From assembly GCA_938003855.1 (NCBI GenBank), contig CALKXD010000030.1, positions 1 through 64,000 on the forward strand: a stretch of 64,000 nucleotides of DNA, written 5' to 3'. The notes below the pieces were generated by a model. That model made no database searches and was not told the DNA's origin. It worked only from the letters and a program-made list of their open reading frames with translations. This document shows, in pieces, positions 52,863 to 62,357 of this stretch. The stretch's first letter is position 1. Every line of letters begins with the position of its first letter. A program made the translations under genes and the position numbers. This DNA comes from an uncultured Granulosicoccaceae bacterium (GTDB taxonomy: Bacteria > Pseudomonadota > Gammaproteobacteria > Granulosicoccales > Granulosicoccaceae).

Positions 52863-55784
52863 ATGATTAATCTTTTACCAGTAGTTCAGCAGTTTATAGT
52901 ACGCCTGGCGTCGCCCTTTTGTGTCGCCGTCTCGCTGGCCGTGACAAGTGCTGGCGCCGTTGCCGATGATATGGAAATCTACCGTGGCCTGGCTGGCCCG
53001 AAAATACTGTTTGTTCTCGATGCGTCTGGCTCTATGGGATTTAGCGACTCGGGCTATACGGGCACTCGAATGGATCGAATGAAAATTGCATTGAGTGAAT
53101 TGCTCGCTGGCATGAAGGGTGTGGACGTGGGCGTTATGGAGTTCTCCGGTAACGTGACAAACGGGAGTAACCTGAACGTTGAATTACTCCACCCGGTTGC
53201 GGATGTTGAGGACAATCAGCTCGCTTTGCAGGCCGCAGTTCAAGGAATGACGGCCGGAGGGGGCACGCCCACAGTGTCCGCGCTTTATGAGGCTGCACAA
53301 TATTTTAGAGGTGCAGCACCGAATCTGGGATCACATCAGGGATCATCTATCTTTGGAGGCTCCACCTATCAAACACCAGTGACTCAGGAATGCGAGTCCG
53401 GCCACATTATATTGCTTACTGATGGTATCCCGCGTCAGGCAGATCCCAACATAGTTCAAAAGATTACTCCGCTGTACGGCCCCTGTGGCACGACGCCAGA
53501 CCCCGGCGGCACCTGTGGTGCCGAATTCGCGGGAGGAATCGCCACGACAGATCAGCGCAGTGACCTTCCCGGCGTAAACACATTGACCACTCACGCTATC
53601 GGATTCAATCTGGAATCCAACTGGGTGACCAGTGTTGCTGCAGCTGGAGGTGGCGTTTACCAGGACGCTGCGTCTTCGCAGGAGTTGCTTGTTGCGTTTG
53701 AAAGTATTTTGAACTCGGTGAAATTAGCCTCTGCGGCATCTGCGCCATCGGTATCGGTAAATGCCAGTGAGACCCGTCATCGCGACGAGCTCTACTACTC
53801 GTTTTTTCAGCCTTACCGGCTCCCGCGATGGGACGGCAATGTAAAAAAGTACCGCTTGCTGAACGGGGAAGTAGTTGATGCCGATGATCAGCCTCTGCTG
53901 GATGCCAACGGCGAAGTGTCAGGGACCTCGGAAAGTTTCTGGGCGCAGGTGGTCGGGGGCGTCAGAGTTGCTGATGGTGAAAATGTATCAGATGGTGGCA
54001 TGGCCGCCAGACAGCCGGTGAATCGAAAGTGGTATACCGATGCCGGTGCCTCACCTGCCGCTGATGGAAAAACGACTCCCTATCTGGTCAGAAATTCCAA
54101 CGTCATTTCACCCGCCTGGCTTAATGCCGCCTCGAACGCCGAGCGTGATTCCTTAGTGGACTGGGTCCGCGGTATTGACTCAGTGGATGCAGATGCCGAC
54201 TCGAGTACCAACGACGCGAATCACTATGTAGCCGATGGCTTGCACAATAGTCCTGTACTGGTCGGCTATGCTGCGCAAGAATCCACCGGTTTACTTAAGG
54301 AGGCCGTTTTTACCGCCAACAATATGGGGGTTGTCCACGCCGTGGATGCCAAGACCGGTGATGAGCTTTGGTCCTATAGCCCGGCTGAGCTGTTACCTAA
54401 AATTAAGGAATATGTCGACAACATTTCTACATCCCATGTGTACGGTCTGGACGGAAACCTGGTTGTTCATTCGGAAAGAAAACTGGTAACCAGCCTCGAC
54501 TATGAACTGGAAAAAGCCTGGTTGTACCTGACACAGCGCCGTGGTGGTCAGAGTGTGGTTGCTCTTGATATCAGCAATGCGCTTAGCACGACTGACCCGT
54601 TTAAGGTGATGTGGAAAATTCATGGTGGGGTTGCCGGCACAGATTTCCGGGATCTCGGGCAGACCTGGTCAACGCCACAGGTGATTCCGGTGCGCTATGG
54701 TTGTCCTACGGATTGCTCGTTGAAGAACGTGCTAATGTTTGGTGGGGGCTATAACCCTGTGTATGACGATACCTCACTGACGTTTCCTGTGACACCGGCT
54801 GCGACGGGGCATGGCAACGCGATCTATATGGTGGATGCAGAAACGGGCGAGTTGCTATGGTCTGCCGGTAATGGGTCGCATCATTCATTGGACCTGCCAA
54901 TGAATGACAGTATTCCGGCTACACCGGTGCCGGTTGATACCAACTCCGATGGTGCGGTTGATATCCTGTTTGCATCTGATATTGCTGGCAAAGTGTGGCG
55001 TATCGATCTTGCCGCAAAGCCGGCCACTGCGGACGACATCGCGTCCAGCGGTGGCGCGATTGCAGAGCTCAATGGATCGGGTGAGTCGTTGCGGTTTTTC
55101 AATCGACTCGATGCAGTGGTGAGTGGAAATACTGAAGGCACGGCCTATTTCAGCCTTGTGCTGGGTAGCGGCATGCGTTCTAGTCCGTTGCACGATGAGC
55201 CCGGAACCAATCGCCTGCACGTGATAAAGGATCCCTGGGTTTTTTCCTATCCGATGAGTGCCAATATCGACCCTGCCACTGGCAAGCGTTTACCGGAGTA
55301 CTCTTATGTACTGAACTCTGACAACACGCGTTCACCAATTGCGCCGGGAAATCTCTGGCAGCACGGCACAACGCCAGGCGCTGATAGTCTGCAATATGGT
55401 TTCTATAAAAATTTCACCGAAACCGGTGAGAAAATCCTGCAGCCCACCGTAACGCATTCCGGGCAGATATTTGCGGTGTCGTATATTCCACCTGATCTGG
55501 CGGCGCAAAACACCTTCTGTGCTTACGATACCGGCTTTTCGAGGCTTCATATTCTAGATTTGTACGATGGCAGCAACGGACTGGATTCCTCTTACGGCCC
55601 GCATCTCATTGTGGGGTCCGGTATTGCGCCAAACGGGGTGATGGTTGATACCGGTGATGGCAGTGGTACAGATTTTGTGATGGGGCTTAAGTCTGAAAAA
55701 GTGGATGATCTGCTGGGTGCCGGTAGTACCGATCGCTTTCGTCGTTTTATCCGCACTGGATGGTTAGAAAAAGATGCTTTGTAG
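52863..55784 (+). CDS. pilY1: Pilus tip adhesin and assembly factor PilY1
   Basis: A 973-aa PilY1-type protein. The N-terminus carries a signal peptide and a von Willebrand A domain with MIDAS-type DASGSMGFSDSG (about 54-65). The C-terminal half is a beta-propeller (VVHAVDAKTGDELWSYSPAELLPK, GGQSVVALDISNA, MVDAETGELLWSAGN). It holds a Ca-binding loop DTNSDGAVD (about 697-705). It probably regulates pilus retraction and adhesion. Its place in the minor-pilin operon is as in Pseudomonas fimU-pilV-pilW-pilX-pilY1-pilE. Confidence 0.92.
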   Translation: MINLLPVVQQFIVRLASPFCVAVSLAVTSAGAVADDMEIYRGLAGPKILFVLDASGSMGFSDSGYTGTRMDRMKIALSELLAGMKGVDVGVMEFSGNVTNGSNLNVELLHPVADVEDNQLALQAAVQGMTAGGGTPTVSALYEAAQYFRGAAPNLGSHQGSSIFGGSTYQTPVTQECESGHIILLTDGIPRQADPNIVQKITPLYGPCGTTPDPGGTCGAEFAGGIATTDQRSDLPGVNTLTTHAIGFNLESNWVTSVAAAGGGVYQDAASSQELLVAFESILNSVKLASAASAPSVSVNASETRHRDELYYSFFQPYRLPRWDGNVKKYRLLNGEVVDADDQPLLDANGEVSGTSESFWAQVVGGVRVADGENVSDGGMAARQPVNRKWYTDAGASPAADGKTTPYLVRNSNVISPAWLNAASNAERDSLVDWVRGIDSVDADADSSTNDANHYVADGLHNSPVLVGYAAQESTGLLKEAVFTANNMGVVHAVDAKTGDELWSYSPAELLPKIKEYVDNISTSHVYGLDGNLVVHSERKLVTSLDYELEKAWLYLTQRRGGQSVVALDISNALSTTDPFKVMWKIHGGVAGTDFRDLGQTWSTPQVIPVRYGCPTDCSLKNVLMFGGGYNPVYDDTSLTFPVTPAATGHGNAIYMVDAETGELLWSAGNGSHHSLDLPMNDSIPATPVPVDTNSDGAVDILFASDIAGKVWRIDLAAKPATADDIASSGGAIAELNGSGESLRFFNRLDAVVSGNTEGTAYFSLVLGSGMRSSPLHDEPGTNRLHVIKDPWVFSYPMSANIDPATGKRLPEYSYVLNSDNTRSPIAPGNLWQHGTTPGADSLQYGFYKNFTETGEKILQPTVTHSGQIFAVSYIPPDLAAQNTFCAYDTGFSRLHILDLYDGSNGLDSSYGPHLIVGSGIAPNGVMVDTGDGSGTDFVMGLKSEKVDDLLGAGSTDRFRRFIRTGWLEKDAL

Positions 55785-55788
55785 ATCA

Positions 55789-56208
55789 ATGAAATCGGGA
55801 CAAACCCGCAAGTCACGCGTACGAGGCTTCTCGCTAATTGAGCTGCTTATCGTTGTCTCCATTGTTGGCATACTGGTGGCCTTCGCATTGCCGTCGTACA
55901 CGCAGTATATGGTGCGTGCCGGTCGCACCGAGGCATCGGCCACGTTACTGGCCGTGATGGAGCGACAAGAACAGTACTATCGCAATAACCTGTCCTACAC
56001 AACAACCTTAACGGACCTTGGCTACGGTGCTGCGAACGTTGAGAGTGAATCGGGTTTGTATCGGGTAACGGCGGGTACTTGCGATGGCGGCCTGACGATA
56101 CGCCGCTGTGTATCGCTGACAGCGACAGCGCTGGAGCGCCAGGTAAGCGATGGAAATATCACGCTTAACAGTCGTGGTGAGAAAACCGGTAACTGGCCCG
56201 GTCAGTAG
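55789..56208 (+). CDS. pilE: Minor pilin PilE
   Basis: A type IV pilin of about 139 aa. Motif RGFSLIELLIVVSIVGILVAFALPSYTQYMVRAGRTEA, then VMERQEQYYRNNLSYTTTLTDLGYG and a Cys pair (AGTCDGG, IRRCVSL), as in PilE. It is the last gene of the operon. The frame is open from ATG 55774, overlapping PilY1 by 11 bases, but the ATG at 55789 gives a normal leader. Confidence 0.85.
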   Translation: MKSGQTRKSRVRGFSLIELLIVVSIVGILVAFALPSYTQYMVRAGRTEASATLLAVMERQEQYYRNNLSYTTTLTDLGYGAANVESESGLYRVTAGTCDGGLTIRRCVSLTATALERQVSDGNITLNSRGEKTGNWPGQ

Positions 56209-56273
56209 CCATAGGCCGGACTGTGCCATGCGACCTGCCAGCGACTGCGTCGTTGCAGCTACTCACCGGCTGG

Positions 56274-56714
56274 TCAGTTGTTAAGCCCGGGCACGGTTCT
56301 GACAATGCCGTGAACCGTCACGGTTCGAGCGTTGACTGCCGGAATCTGGCCAGTTGACGTGATCATTATCCGCTGCCCTGAGAATACATTAGTCGAGCTG
56401 CCCAGCACCGGGCCCGCGCCTGTCGAGGAGTAGGAAACGCTTGCCGTTGTATTCGGAATTGGCACAGCGACGGTCTGGTTCACCGGTGTTGTTGAGCTTA
56501 ACACCTGGGCGATTAGTGCTGTGTTTGTGATGGTTGATTCCACAGCACTTTCTGACGCCTGAAAGGTTATGTTCTTCTGGTATAGATTTGAAGACATCTG
56601 TTCTTCTATTGATGCATTTTTCAACGCGGTCACGCCTAGCAGCGAGATGATGACCAGCATGATTAAAGCGACAAAAAGAGTAACGCCCTGCTGGCTCTTT
56701 GGTGAACTATTCAT
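56274..56714 (-). CDS. Second PilX-like minor pilin
   Basis: A 146-aa PilX-family protein: QQGVTLFVALIMLVIISLLGVTAL and a following helix SIEEQMSSNLYQKNITFQASESAVES. The C-terminal part is Thr/Ser-rich. Last gene of the minus-strand set (fimT, pilV, pilW, pilX), converging on the plus-strand pilE with 65 bases between. No pilY1 follows here. Confidence 0.8.
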   Translation of the reverse strand: MNSSPKSQQGVTLFVALIMLVIISLLGVTALKNASIEEQMSSNLYQKNITFQASESAVESTITNTALIAQVLSSTTPVNQTVAVPIPNTTASVSYSSTGAGPVLGSSTNVFSGQRIMITSTGQIPAVNARTVTVHGIVRTVPGLNN

Positions 56715-56725
56715 AATCAGCTCTT

Positions 56726-57847
56726 TTAAGGTGTCAGTGAACGGTTGCGTAGCCGGATAGTCGTATTGAACGCTGCGCGCAGTTGGCGATCGCTGGCATG
56801 TTTCAGCGTCGTACTGCCACCTGACGGTCCAACCGGCTGGTCGGCCACCAGATAAGTACGATCATCGTTACCTGACGTCACATGATCGATCGAGCCGATC
56901 AGCAACCCGATCTGCACGCTAACCACGCGTTCCATATTCAGGGTGGCATCGTTGGCGGGCAGATACCGAACTGTATCGTTGGGTAGTTGTTCGCCGTAGA
57001 GGATCTGCATCATCTCGACGCCCTCGATCAATTCGGTGGGTGTGCCGATCGGGGAGGTGGTGGTGTCCAGCACAAAGAGTGAGCTGATGTCGTTACCTTT
57101 GACATCATCGCGACCGCTGTCCCCGACAAAGTAGGCGTTGGATTCAAATGCCATCACACGCATCGGGGTCGCAGTAGCGCCTCCATTGACCGTGTAGGCG
57201 CGGTTCAGGTTGGTCTGTGTGTTTGCTGCCGCGGCGTAAGTGACGGCGACCCCTGTTGCTGAGATCGTACCCACGTCCGTGGCGCGGAAGATGTCAGCAC
57301 CCGAACAATCTGAAATCATAATCAGATCACCGATGGTCAGCTGATCGGGGTTTAAGGCGATATTGATCGGATTTTCATTTCTATTGGCCATGCTGCTGGC
57401 AAGAATAGTCGTTCGGCCACTGGCGTGCTGAACATAGATAACATCGCTGTTGGCGATGGGTACGGTCCCGGCATTGGTCAGATCACCATGGCGGGCGGGG
57501 CTCCATCCTGAACTCCTGATTTCCGATCCCCAGATTGCACCGGTTGGAAGTGAAATGGTTGGAGCGACTTTGGCGATTACATCAGGAGAGGCAGCGCCGT
57601 CCGTGCAGCCCTGATAGCCTGCAAGGCGGATATCGTTTGATAAAATGTCCAGAGCCGCACGACCACGCTCTTGTATCCGAGCCATACCACTGGAGAGCTC
57701 TTGTGATTGCTTGTTGCTGGAGAAAACTGTGACCGCGCCGGACAGCACCACCAGGCCAATAACTGAGGCAATCATGAGCTCTATAATCGAATAACCTGAT
57801 TGCCTGCCGGGTAGCGACCGCGGTTGGTGGTTGTGTTTATCATGCAT
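56726..57847 (-). CDS. Second PilW-like minor pilin
   Basis: A 373-aa PilW homologue, longer than the first (269 aa). It has QSGYSIIELMIASVIGLVVLSGAVTVF and the following RIQERGRAALDILSNDIRLAGYQGC. The C-terminal ELIEGVEMMQILYGEQLPNDTVRY and MERVVSVQIGLLIGS are the typical PilW match. It overlaps pilV by one base (TAATG) and is 11 bases before the pilX-like gene. Confidence 0.83.
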   Translation of the reverse strand: MHDKHNHQPRSLPGRQSGYSIIELMIASVIGLVVLSGAVTVFSSNKQSQELSSGMARIQERGRAALDILSNDIRLAGYQGCTDGAASPDVIAKVAPTISLPTGAIWGSEIRSSGWSPARHGDLTNAGTVPIANSDVIYVQHASGRTTILASSMANRNENPINIALNPDQLTIGDLIMISDCSGADIFRATDVGTISATGVAVTYAAAANTQTNLNRAYTVNGGATATPMRVMAFESNAYFVGDSGRDDVKGNDISSLFVLDTTTSPIGTPTELIEGVEMMQILYGEQLPNDTVRYLPANDATLNMERVVSVQIGLLIGSIDHVTSGNDDRTYLVADQPVGPSGGSTTLKHASDRQLRAAFNTTIRLRNRSLTP

Positions 57848-58332
57848 TATAGAAACACTCCAACTTCAATTTTTCGGGCTTTTTCGCTCCCTTCAACAAG
57901 CTCACTCCATTCTACGGTTACCGTTCGCAGGCCGTTGGCGTCCGGGGCGGATATCGACCCCTTAGCGCCGCTGATGCCACTGGAAGCGCCAGCCGCATCT
58001 CCTTTACCGAAATGATTGGCAAACATTCGAAGGTCGTGGTTGGCTAGATCACTGGCATTGCAGCCGGTCGAGATACAGCTGCTCGCAGCGGGGACGGTAT
58101 CGGTATCGAATCCGTCATAGGCACCACTGGAGACGCCAGCCTGATTCACTCTCATGCGGTCGATAATATCGTTAGCCGCCATGGTGGCGTGCGATCGCAT
58201 CATCGCCCCCTGGGTGTAGTTGAGCCCGAGCAATTGCATTTTCGACCCGGCCAGTAATCCAATTGCAAGCACGACAACGGCGAGCAAAACTTCGATCATG
58301 GCAAAGCCTGATTCCTGTTTTTTTATATCCAT
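57847..58332 (-). CDS. Second PilV-like minor pilin
   Basis: A 161-aa PilV homologue. QESGFAMIEVLLAVVVLAIGLLAGSKMQ, with the PilV-type V-x-A-I-G-L-L-A-G helix, then YTQGAMMRSHATMAANDIIDRMRVN. Two Cys in SSCISTGCNASD. A second version of the pilV in the plus-strand operon, differing clearly in sequence, so not a recent duplicate. Confidence 0.82.
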   Translation of the reverse strand: MDIKKQESGFAMIEVLLAVVVLAIGLLAGSKMQLLGLNYTQGAMMRSHATMAANDIIDRMRVNQAGVSSGAYDGFDTDTVPAASSCISTGCNASDLANHDLRMFANHFGKGDAAGASSGISGAKGSISAPDANGLRTVTVEWSELVEGSEKARKIEVGVFL

Positions 58333-58347
58333 TGCGATCTCGCGTCG

Positions 58348-58953
58348 TTAGGGTGAAGGGCAGCTGACATTGTTGTTACTGATGTCTTCGACGATATTGT
58401 CGCTATCAATGCCGTCGGTGGCCATTCTTCCCAGGCCCGTGATCCAGAGATTGAGTGCCATCGCGTTGTCATTGTCCTGGCCGTTGCATATCAGGATGGT
58501 GCCCTGCCTCTGCAGTCTGCCGCGCGGCGCGATGCTCAGCCGGGACGGGTACTCTGTAGAGGTAATGCTGATGGCTGACGAGACGGCACCCTGGCGGCGC
58601 AATACTGGTTCAGGGGCGTCGGCGGTGCCATCGCCATCCGAATCGAAGACATTGCCGGTATCGAGTGCGCCATCGCCATCTGCGTCAACAAAGACCAGCC
58701 AACCGTCATCCCAGGTGGCAGTGGTGTCGCAGGTGGCTTGATCAGAGCTGGCGCACAGGGCCACGACTGCTGAGCGCTTTACCGCCTCCAGCCGAGCCAG
58801 ACTAATGGTGCCAACCAGCTCGTTGTAGATAGCTGATTGCTCGCTCTTACGCACGAAGTTGCCAAAGCTTGGCACAGCGATTGAGGCCATGATGCCAAGA
58901 ATGATGATCGATATAAGGAGTTCGATCAGAGAGTAGCCGGTTTGAATTTTCAT
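58348..58953 (-). CDS. Second FimT/GspH-type pseudopilin
   Basis: A 201-aa pseudopilin, first of the minus-strand set. Motif TGYSLIELLISIIILGIMASIAVPSFGNF, then YNELVGTISLARLEAVKRSAVVALC, the GspH/FimT helix. The middle part is Asp-rich (DADGDGALDTGNVFDSDGDG), with calcium-binding-like D-x-D-x-D-G repeats, followed by an RRQGAVSS region. Confidence 0.82.
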   Translation of the reverse strand: MKIQTGYSLIELLISIIILGIMASIAVPSFGNFVRKSEQSAIYNELVGTISLARLEAVKRSAVVALCASSDQATCDTTATWDDGWLVFVDADGDGALDTGNVFDSDGDGTADAPEPVLRRQGAVSSAISITSTEYPSRLSIAPRGRLQRQGTILICNGQDNDNAMALNLWITGLGRMATDGIDSDNIVEDISNNNVSCPSP

Positions 58954-59237
58954 AACATGGGGGGTATCGACGTAATTGCGCCCCCATTGAGGCGGGGTCT
59001 CAGGGAGCGCTGTAGGTTCAGTTGAGGAGGTTTGTGTTATCCACTGAATTACCTGGGAAAAGGCAAATACGCAGCAATATAAAAAATCCGTGCTGTTGGC
59101 GTGATCTGTGAACTCTCCCGAAACTTGCCAGAGTGGTCCGCATTTGAAACATCCCGGTCGTTTGCGGACAGTGGGCAGCGAGGCTTATTCGTATATATTC
59201 TGGGAGATTACAATGTACTTGACTGAGTTGGCCTGAA

Positions 59238-61235
59238 ATGAATTTGCGTCTTGGCATCGATACCGGCGGCACTTACACAGATGCGGTTTTACTGGATGAC
59301 GCTTCGCAGCAAGTGGTGATGAAAGCGAAGTCGTTGACTACCCGCCATAATCTTGTTGAAGGAATCTCCACCTCCATACAAGCCACCATTGCGGATCACA
59401 ATCCCGCAGAAGTTAATCTGGTGTGCCTGTCGACTACGCTCGCCACCAATTCGATTGTAGAGGGTCATGGTGCCCGCGCCGCTCTTATGCTTGTCGGATA
59501 TCAGCAATCGCAATTGCAGCTAGCCAATCTCGATGAAGCCGCTCGCGATCTGCCAGTGATTTTCATTGACGGTGGTCATGATGCAAGCGGACTGGAGCGC
59601 GTGCCGCTGGATCTGACCAGGGTCGCGGCTGAGTTGGACGGGCTGGCAGATTCTGTGTCTGCCATTGCAGTTTCGGCCATGTTTGCTGTCCGCAATCCAG
59701 AGCATGAGAAAACCCTGCGGGATTTTATCCGGGAGCGAACCGGGCTGCCGGTAACCTGTGGTCATGAACTGAGCGCCTCTCTCGATGCCCCGCGCAGAGC
59801 ATTAACCGCGCTTATTAACGCTCGACTGATTCCGTTGATTAAAAGCCTGATCGATGCCACCCGGTCAACACTCGACAATCTCTCAATCACCGCACCGCTG
59901 ATGGTTGTGCGTGGCGATGGCACCTTAGTCAGTGCCGAATTTGCCAGTGCGTCGCCGGTTGAAACGATTCTTTCCGGTCCGGCCGCCAGCGTGGTTGGTG
60001 CGCAGTACCTTGCCGGCTGCGATAACATGCTGGTATCGGACATCGGCGGAACGACGACAGACGTGGCGATGATTCGTGGAGGTGAGCCGCAGCTCAGTCA
60101 TGAAGGTGCATCGGTTAATGGCTGGCGTACGATGGTAGAGGCGGTGCAAATAGAAACCCATGGTCTCGGTGGCGATAGCGAGATCAGCTACGATCGAGAG
60201 AATCGTCAATTCTCTATTGGGCCCGGTAAGGTCACGCCACTTTGCATACTTGCCGCGCAGTATCCCGCTGTTGTTGCTGAGCTGCAGTCATTTGTTGACG
60301 AGCCCTGGGTCAAAACCAATATGGCTCGATATATCGTTTTGCGTCGGCAGCCTGCCGCAGAGACTCGACTGACTCATCAGCAGCGTGATCTCGTTGATCA
60401 GGTGGCCGAGCATCCGCAGTCAATGCAATCGGTGTTTGCCGAGCGGCATTTCTCGCTGGCACTAAAACGATTGATCGAGATTGGCATTTTAACCACGGCC
60501 GGGTTTACCCCCACGGATGCGGCCCACACGGCAGGATGGTACTCGCAGTGGAACAGCGACGCATCCCGGTGTGGTGCCGAATTGTTGCGCCGATACAGTG
60601 AGTTCAATCTGGGCCAGCGCTGGGACAATGCCGAGGCGTTCTCCAGTAGTCTGCTGCGGCAGGTTTCGCAGGAATCAGCGCTGTGTTTGCTGAGTTCAGC
60701 CATTAATGATGAGCGGGGCGTGTTTGGTGTGCCTCTGCATGCACGCGAGCGGAACCTGCTTACTCAGATGTTCAAAAGTGCTGCCGGGCAAACGACGGCT
60801 GGATTGGTTGGGCTGAATGCCCGGCTAACGGTACCGGTGGTTGGCATTGGTGCGCCGGCGGCGAGTTTTTATCCACCGATCGCTGAGTTTCTGCAGGCTG
60901 AAGTAATCGTGCCGGAACACGCTGAAGTTGCAAATGCGATTGGTGCTGTCGTAGGTGTTGTCAGGCAAAGTGCGCAGATCACTATTACACCAGTGTCGGC
61001 CAAACGGGTGAAGGTGCATGGGCCAGCTGAGTTGCGTGAGTTTGATGAGCTGGAGACCGCAGCGGCCTGGGCAAGCGATCTGGCCGTCGAGATCGCCACC
61101 GAGCGTGCTGAGCAGGCTGGTGGCAAGCAACTGCAGGTCGTTGTTGATCGCCGGGACAATATCGTTGAGCAAGAGGGTCAGACCACTTTTTTTGAATCGA
61201 CCATTATCGCGACTGTCACCGGTCGTGCCGGCTAG
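59238..61235 (+). CDS. HyuA-type hydantoinase/oxoprolinase family protein
   Basis: A 665-aa ATP-dependent amidohydrolase-like subunit. The N-terminal phosphate loop GIDTGGTYTDAVLLD and the central DIGGTTTDVAMI are the ASKHA-fold ATP motifs. STTLATNSIVEG and ILSGPAASVVGAQYL are family-typical. No HyuB partner gene is adjacent. Family members hydrolyse hydantoins, 5-oxoproline or acetone-type substrates; the C-terminal 130 residues are less conserved. The true substrate is not readable. Confidence 0.85.
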   Translation: MNLRLGIDTGGTYTDAVLLDDASQQVVMKAKSLTTRHNLVEGISTSIQATIADHNPAEVNLVCLSTTLATNSIVEGHGARAALMLVGYQQSQLQLANLDEAARDLPVIFIDGGHDASGLERVPLDLTRVAAELDGLADSVSAIAVSAMFAVRNPEHEKTLRDFIRERTGLPVTCGHELSASLDAPRRALTALINARLIPLIKSLIDATRSTLDNLSITAPLMVVRGDGTLVSAEFASASPVETILSGPAASVVGAQYLAGCDNMLVSDIGGTTTDVAMIRGGEPQLSHEGASVNGWRTMVEAVQIETHGLGGDSEISYDRENRQFSIGPGKVTPLCILAAQYPAVVAELQSFVDEPWVKTNMARYIVLRRQPAAETRLTHQQRDLVDQVAEHPQSMQSVFAERHFSLALKRLIEIGILTTAGFTPTDAAHTAGWYSQWNSDASRCGAELLRRYSEFNLGQRWDNAEAFSSSLLRQVSQESALCLLSSAINDERGVFGVPLHARERNLLTQMFKSAAGQTTAGLVGLNARLTVPVVGIGAPAASFYPPIAEFLQAEVIVPEHAEVANAIGAVVGVVRQSAQITITPVSAKRVKVHGPAELREFDELETAAAWASDLAVEIATERAEQAGGKQLQVVVDRRDNIVEQEGQTTFFESTIIATVTGRAG

Positions 61236-61475
61236 AATAAAACACACTGGTATTTTCTAGAATGCAGCGCGATACGCCGATGATACCAGTTGCAATGGAA
61301 GAGGTTTTCGCCGGCAGCGCGTAAGAAGATCGTGTTGCAGTGAGGTGCCACTCAGTTGTGGCTGCCGGGGTGATGTGATGTTTCCTAACGGTGGCTAAAA
61401 TCTACAGAAAGCGGTTATTGCTCTAGTCGGATACAATGACAGGAAATCCCGAACGGCCCGATTAAAGTGCTAAAG

Positions 61476-62024
61476 CTACTGGTTTTGTGCCCCAGGGGCG
61501 GGCATGGAATCCGTGCCTTGCGGGGGTGGGGCTTCGTTCTCGTGAGGGGGTGTGTCCGGGTTTGATTGCGGGTCGCTACTGTCAATGGGCGGCATCAGTT
61601 GACCGGTCGGTAGATTGGAAAGATTATTGCCGCTGCTTGTTAGTTCAGGATCGTCGGTTATGGCGATTACTTCAACAACGCGCTTTTTACCGTCGACGGT
61701 ATCGTGTATCAACATAAGATTTGGCAGAAGCTTGCTTAATGCTGATTCGATCGACTGCTCGACAATATCGATTGATACTCTTTCATTAACCTCAGCGATA
61801 AAATTGACCGCGATGCCGCTTTTGGATTCGACTTCCTGCAACACCTCTTTAAGGTTGGCATTGTTGGCTTGAATAGATATTTTTTCGTCGGTGAACTCGA
61901 CTATAAATCCTTGCTGTGCATTGGCTATTGTGTTGCTGAATAGCAGTGCCATGGCAAGCACGTTGTAAATCGACGGCATTCTGCGCCTGGTTTTGCCGCA
62001 GATCAGAGAGAGAAGAATGTACAA
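61476..62024 (-). CDS. Periplasmic protein with secretin/TonB short N-terminal (STN)-like domain
   Basis: A 182-aa exported protein. A basic n-region (GKTRRR), hydrophobic core and ANAQQ cut site form the signal peptide. The domain IQANNANLKEVLQEVESKSGIAVNF is an STN-type domain, as found at the N-terminus of secretins and TonB receptors. A Pro/Ser/Asp-rich tail (about 130-182) is disordered. It is free-standing, without a secretin or receptor channel. The start is TTG 62024; ATG 61979 is an alternative with a less basic signal. Confidence 0.6.
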   Translation of the reverse strand: MYILLSLICGKTRRRMPSIYNVLAMALLFSNTIANAQQGFIVEFTDEKISIQANNANLKEVLQEVESKSGIAVNFIAEVNERVSIDIVEQSIESALSKLLPNLMLIHDTVDGKKRVVEVIAITDDPELTSSGNNLSNLPTGQLMPPIDSSDPQSNPDTPPHENEAPPPQGTDSMPAPGAQNQ

Positions 62025-62357
62025 CTGCCTATCCTCTTAGCCGGTGTTTAGGTGGTGCTTTGAGTCTCCGGCGGGCTTGTGCCGCAGATTTCCGCACGTT
62101 TTACCTGGTTATATAGTCTGCTCGCAGTCCGGTCAATGGTTTTTTGCGACAAGAGCCTGTTGCTGTTAGCGGCTTGTGGCTTCAGTCGCCGCGGGGCCAC
62201 AGACGACATTGGCAATCGGTACTATCGGGGGAGTGACTCTGGTGTTCGCCGGCAGCCGGGCGGGAAATCGCCCGACATATCGGATCAGTATGCTGCTTGC
62301 CAAGAAAAGTGCTTATGTACGCTTGCCATTTTGCTTGCAGCGAAGCGTCAATGCGTC
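62025..62357. other. 333-base intergenic region with a small GC hairpin
   Basis: Lies between two minus-strand genes. CGGGCG (62257-62262) pairs with CGCCCG (62269-62274) around a GGAAAT loop; there is no T-run. No gene is supported. The part near 62040-62110 should contain the promoter of the STN-type protein. Confidence 0.3.
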
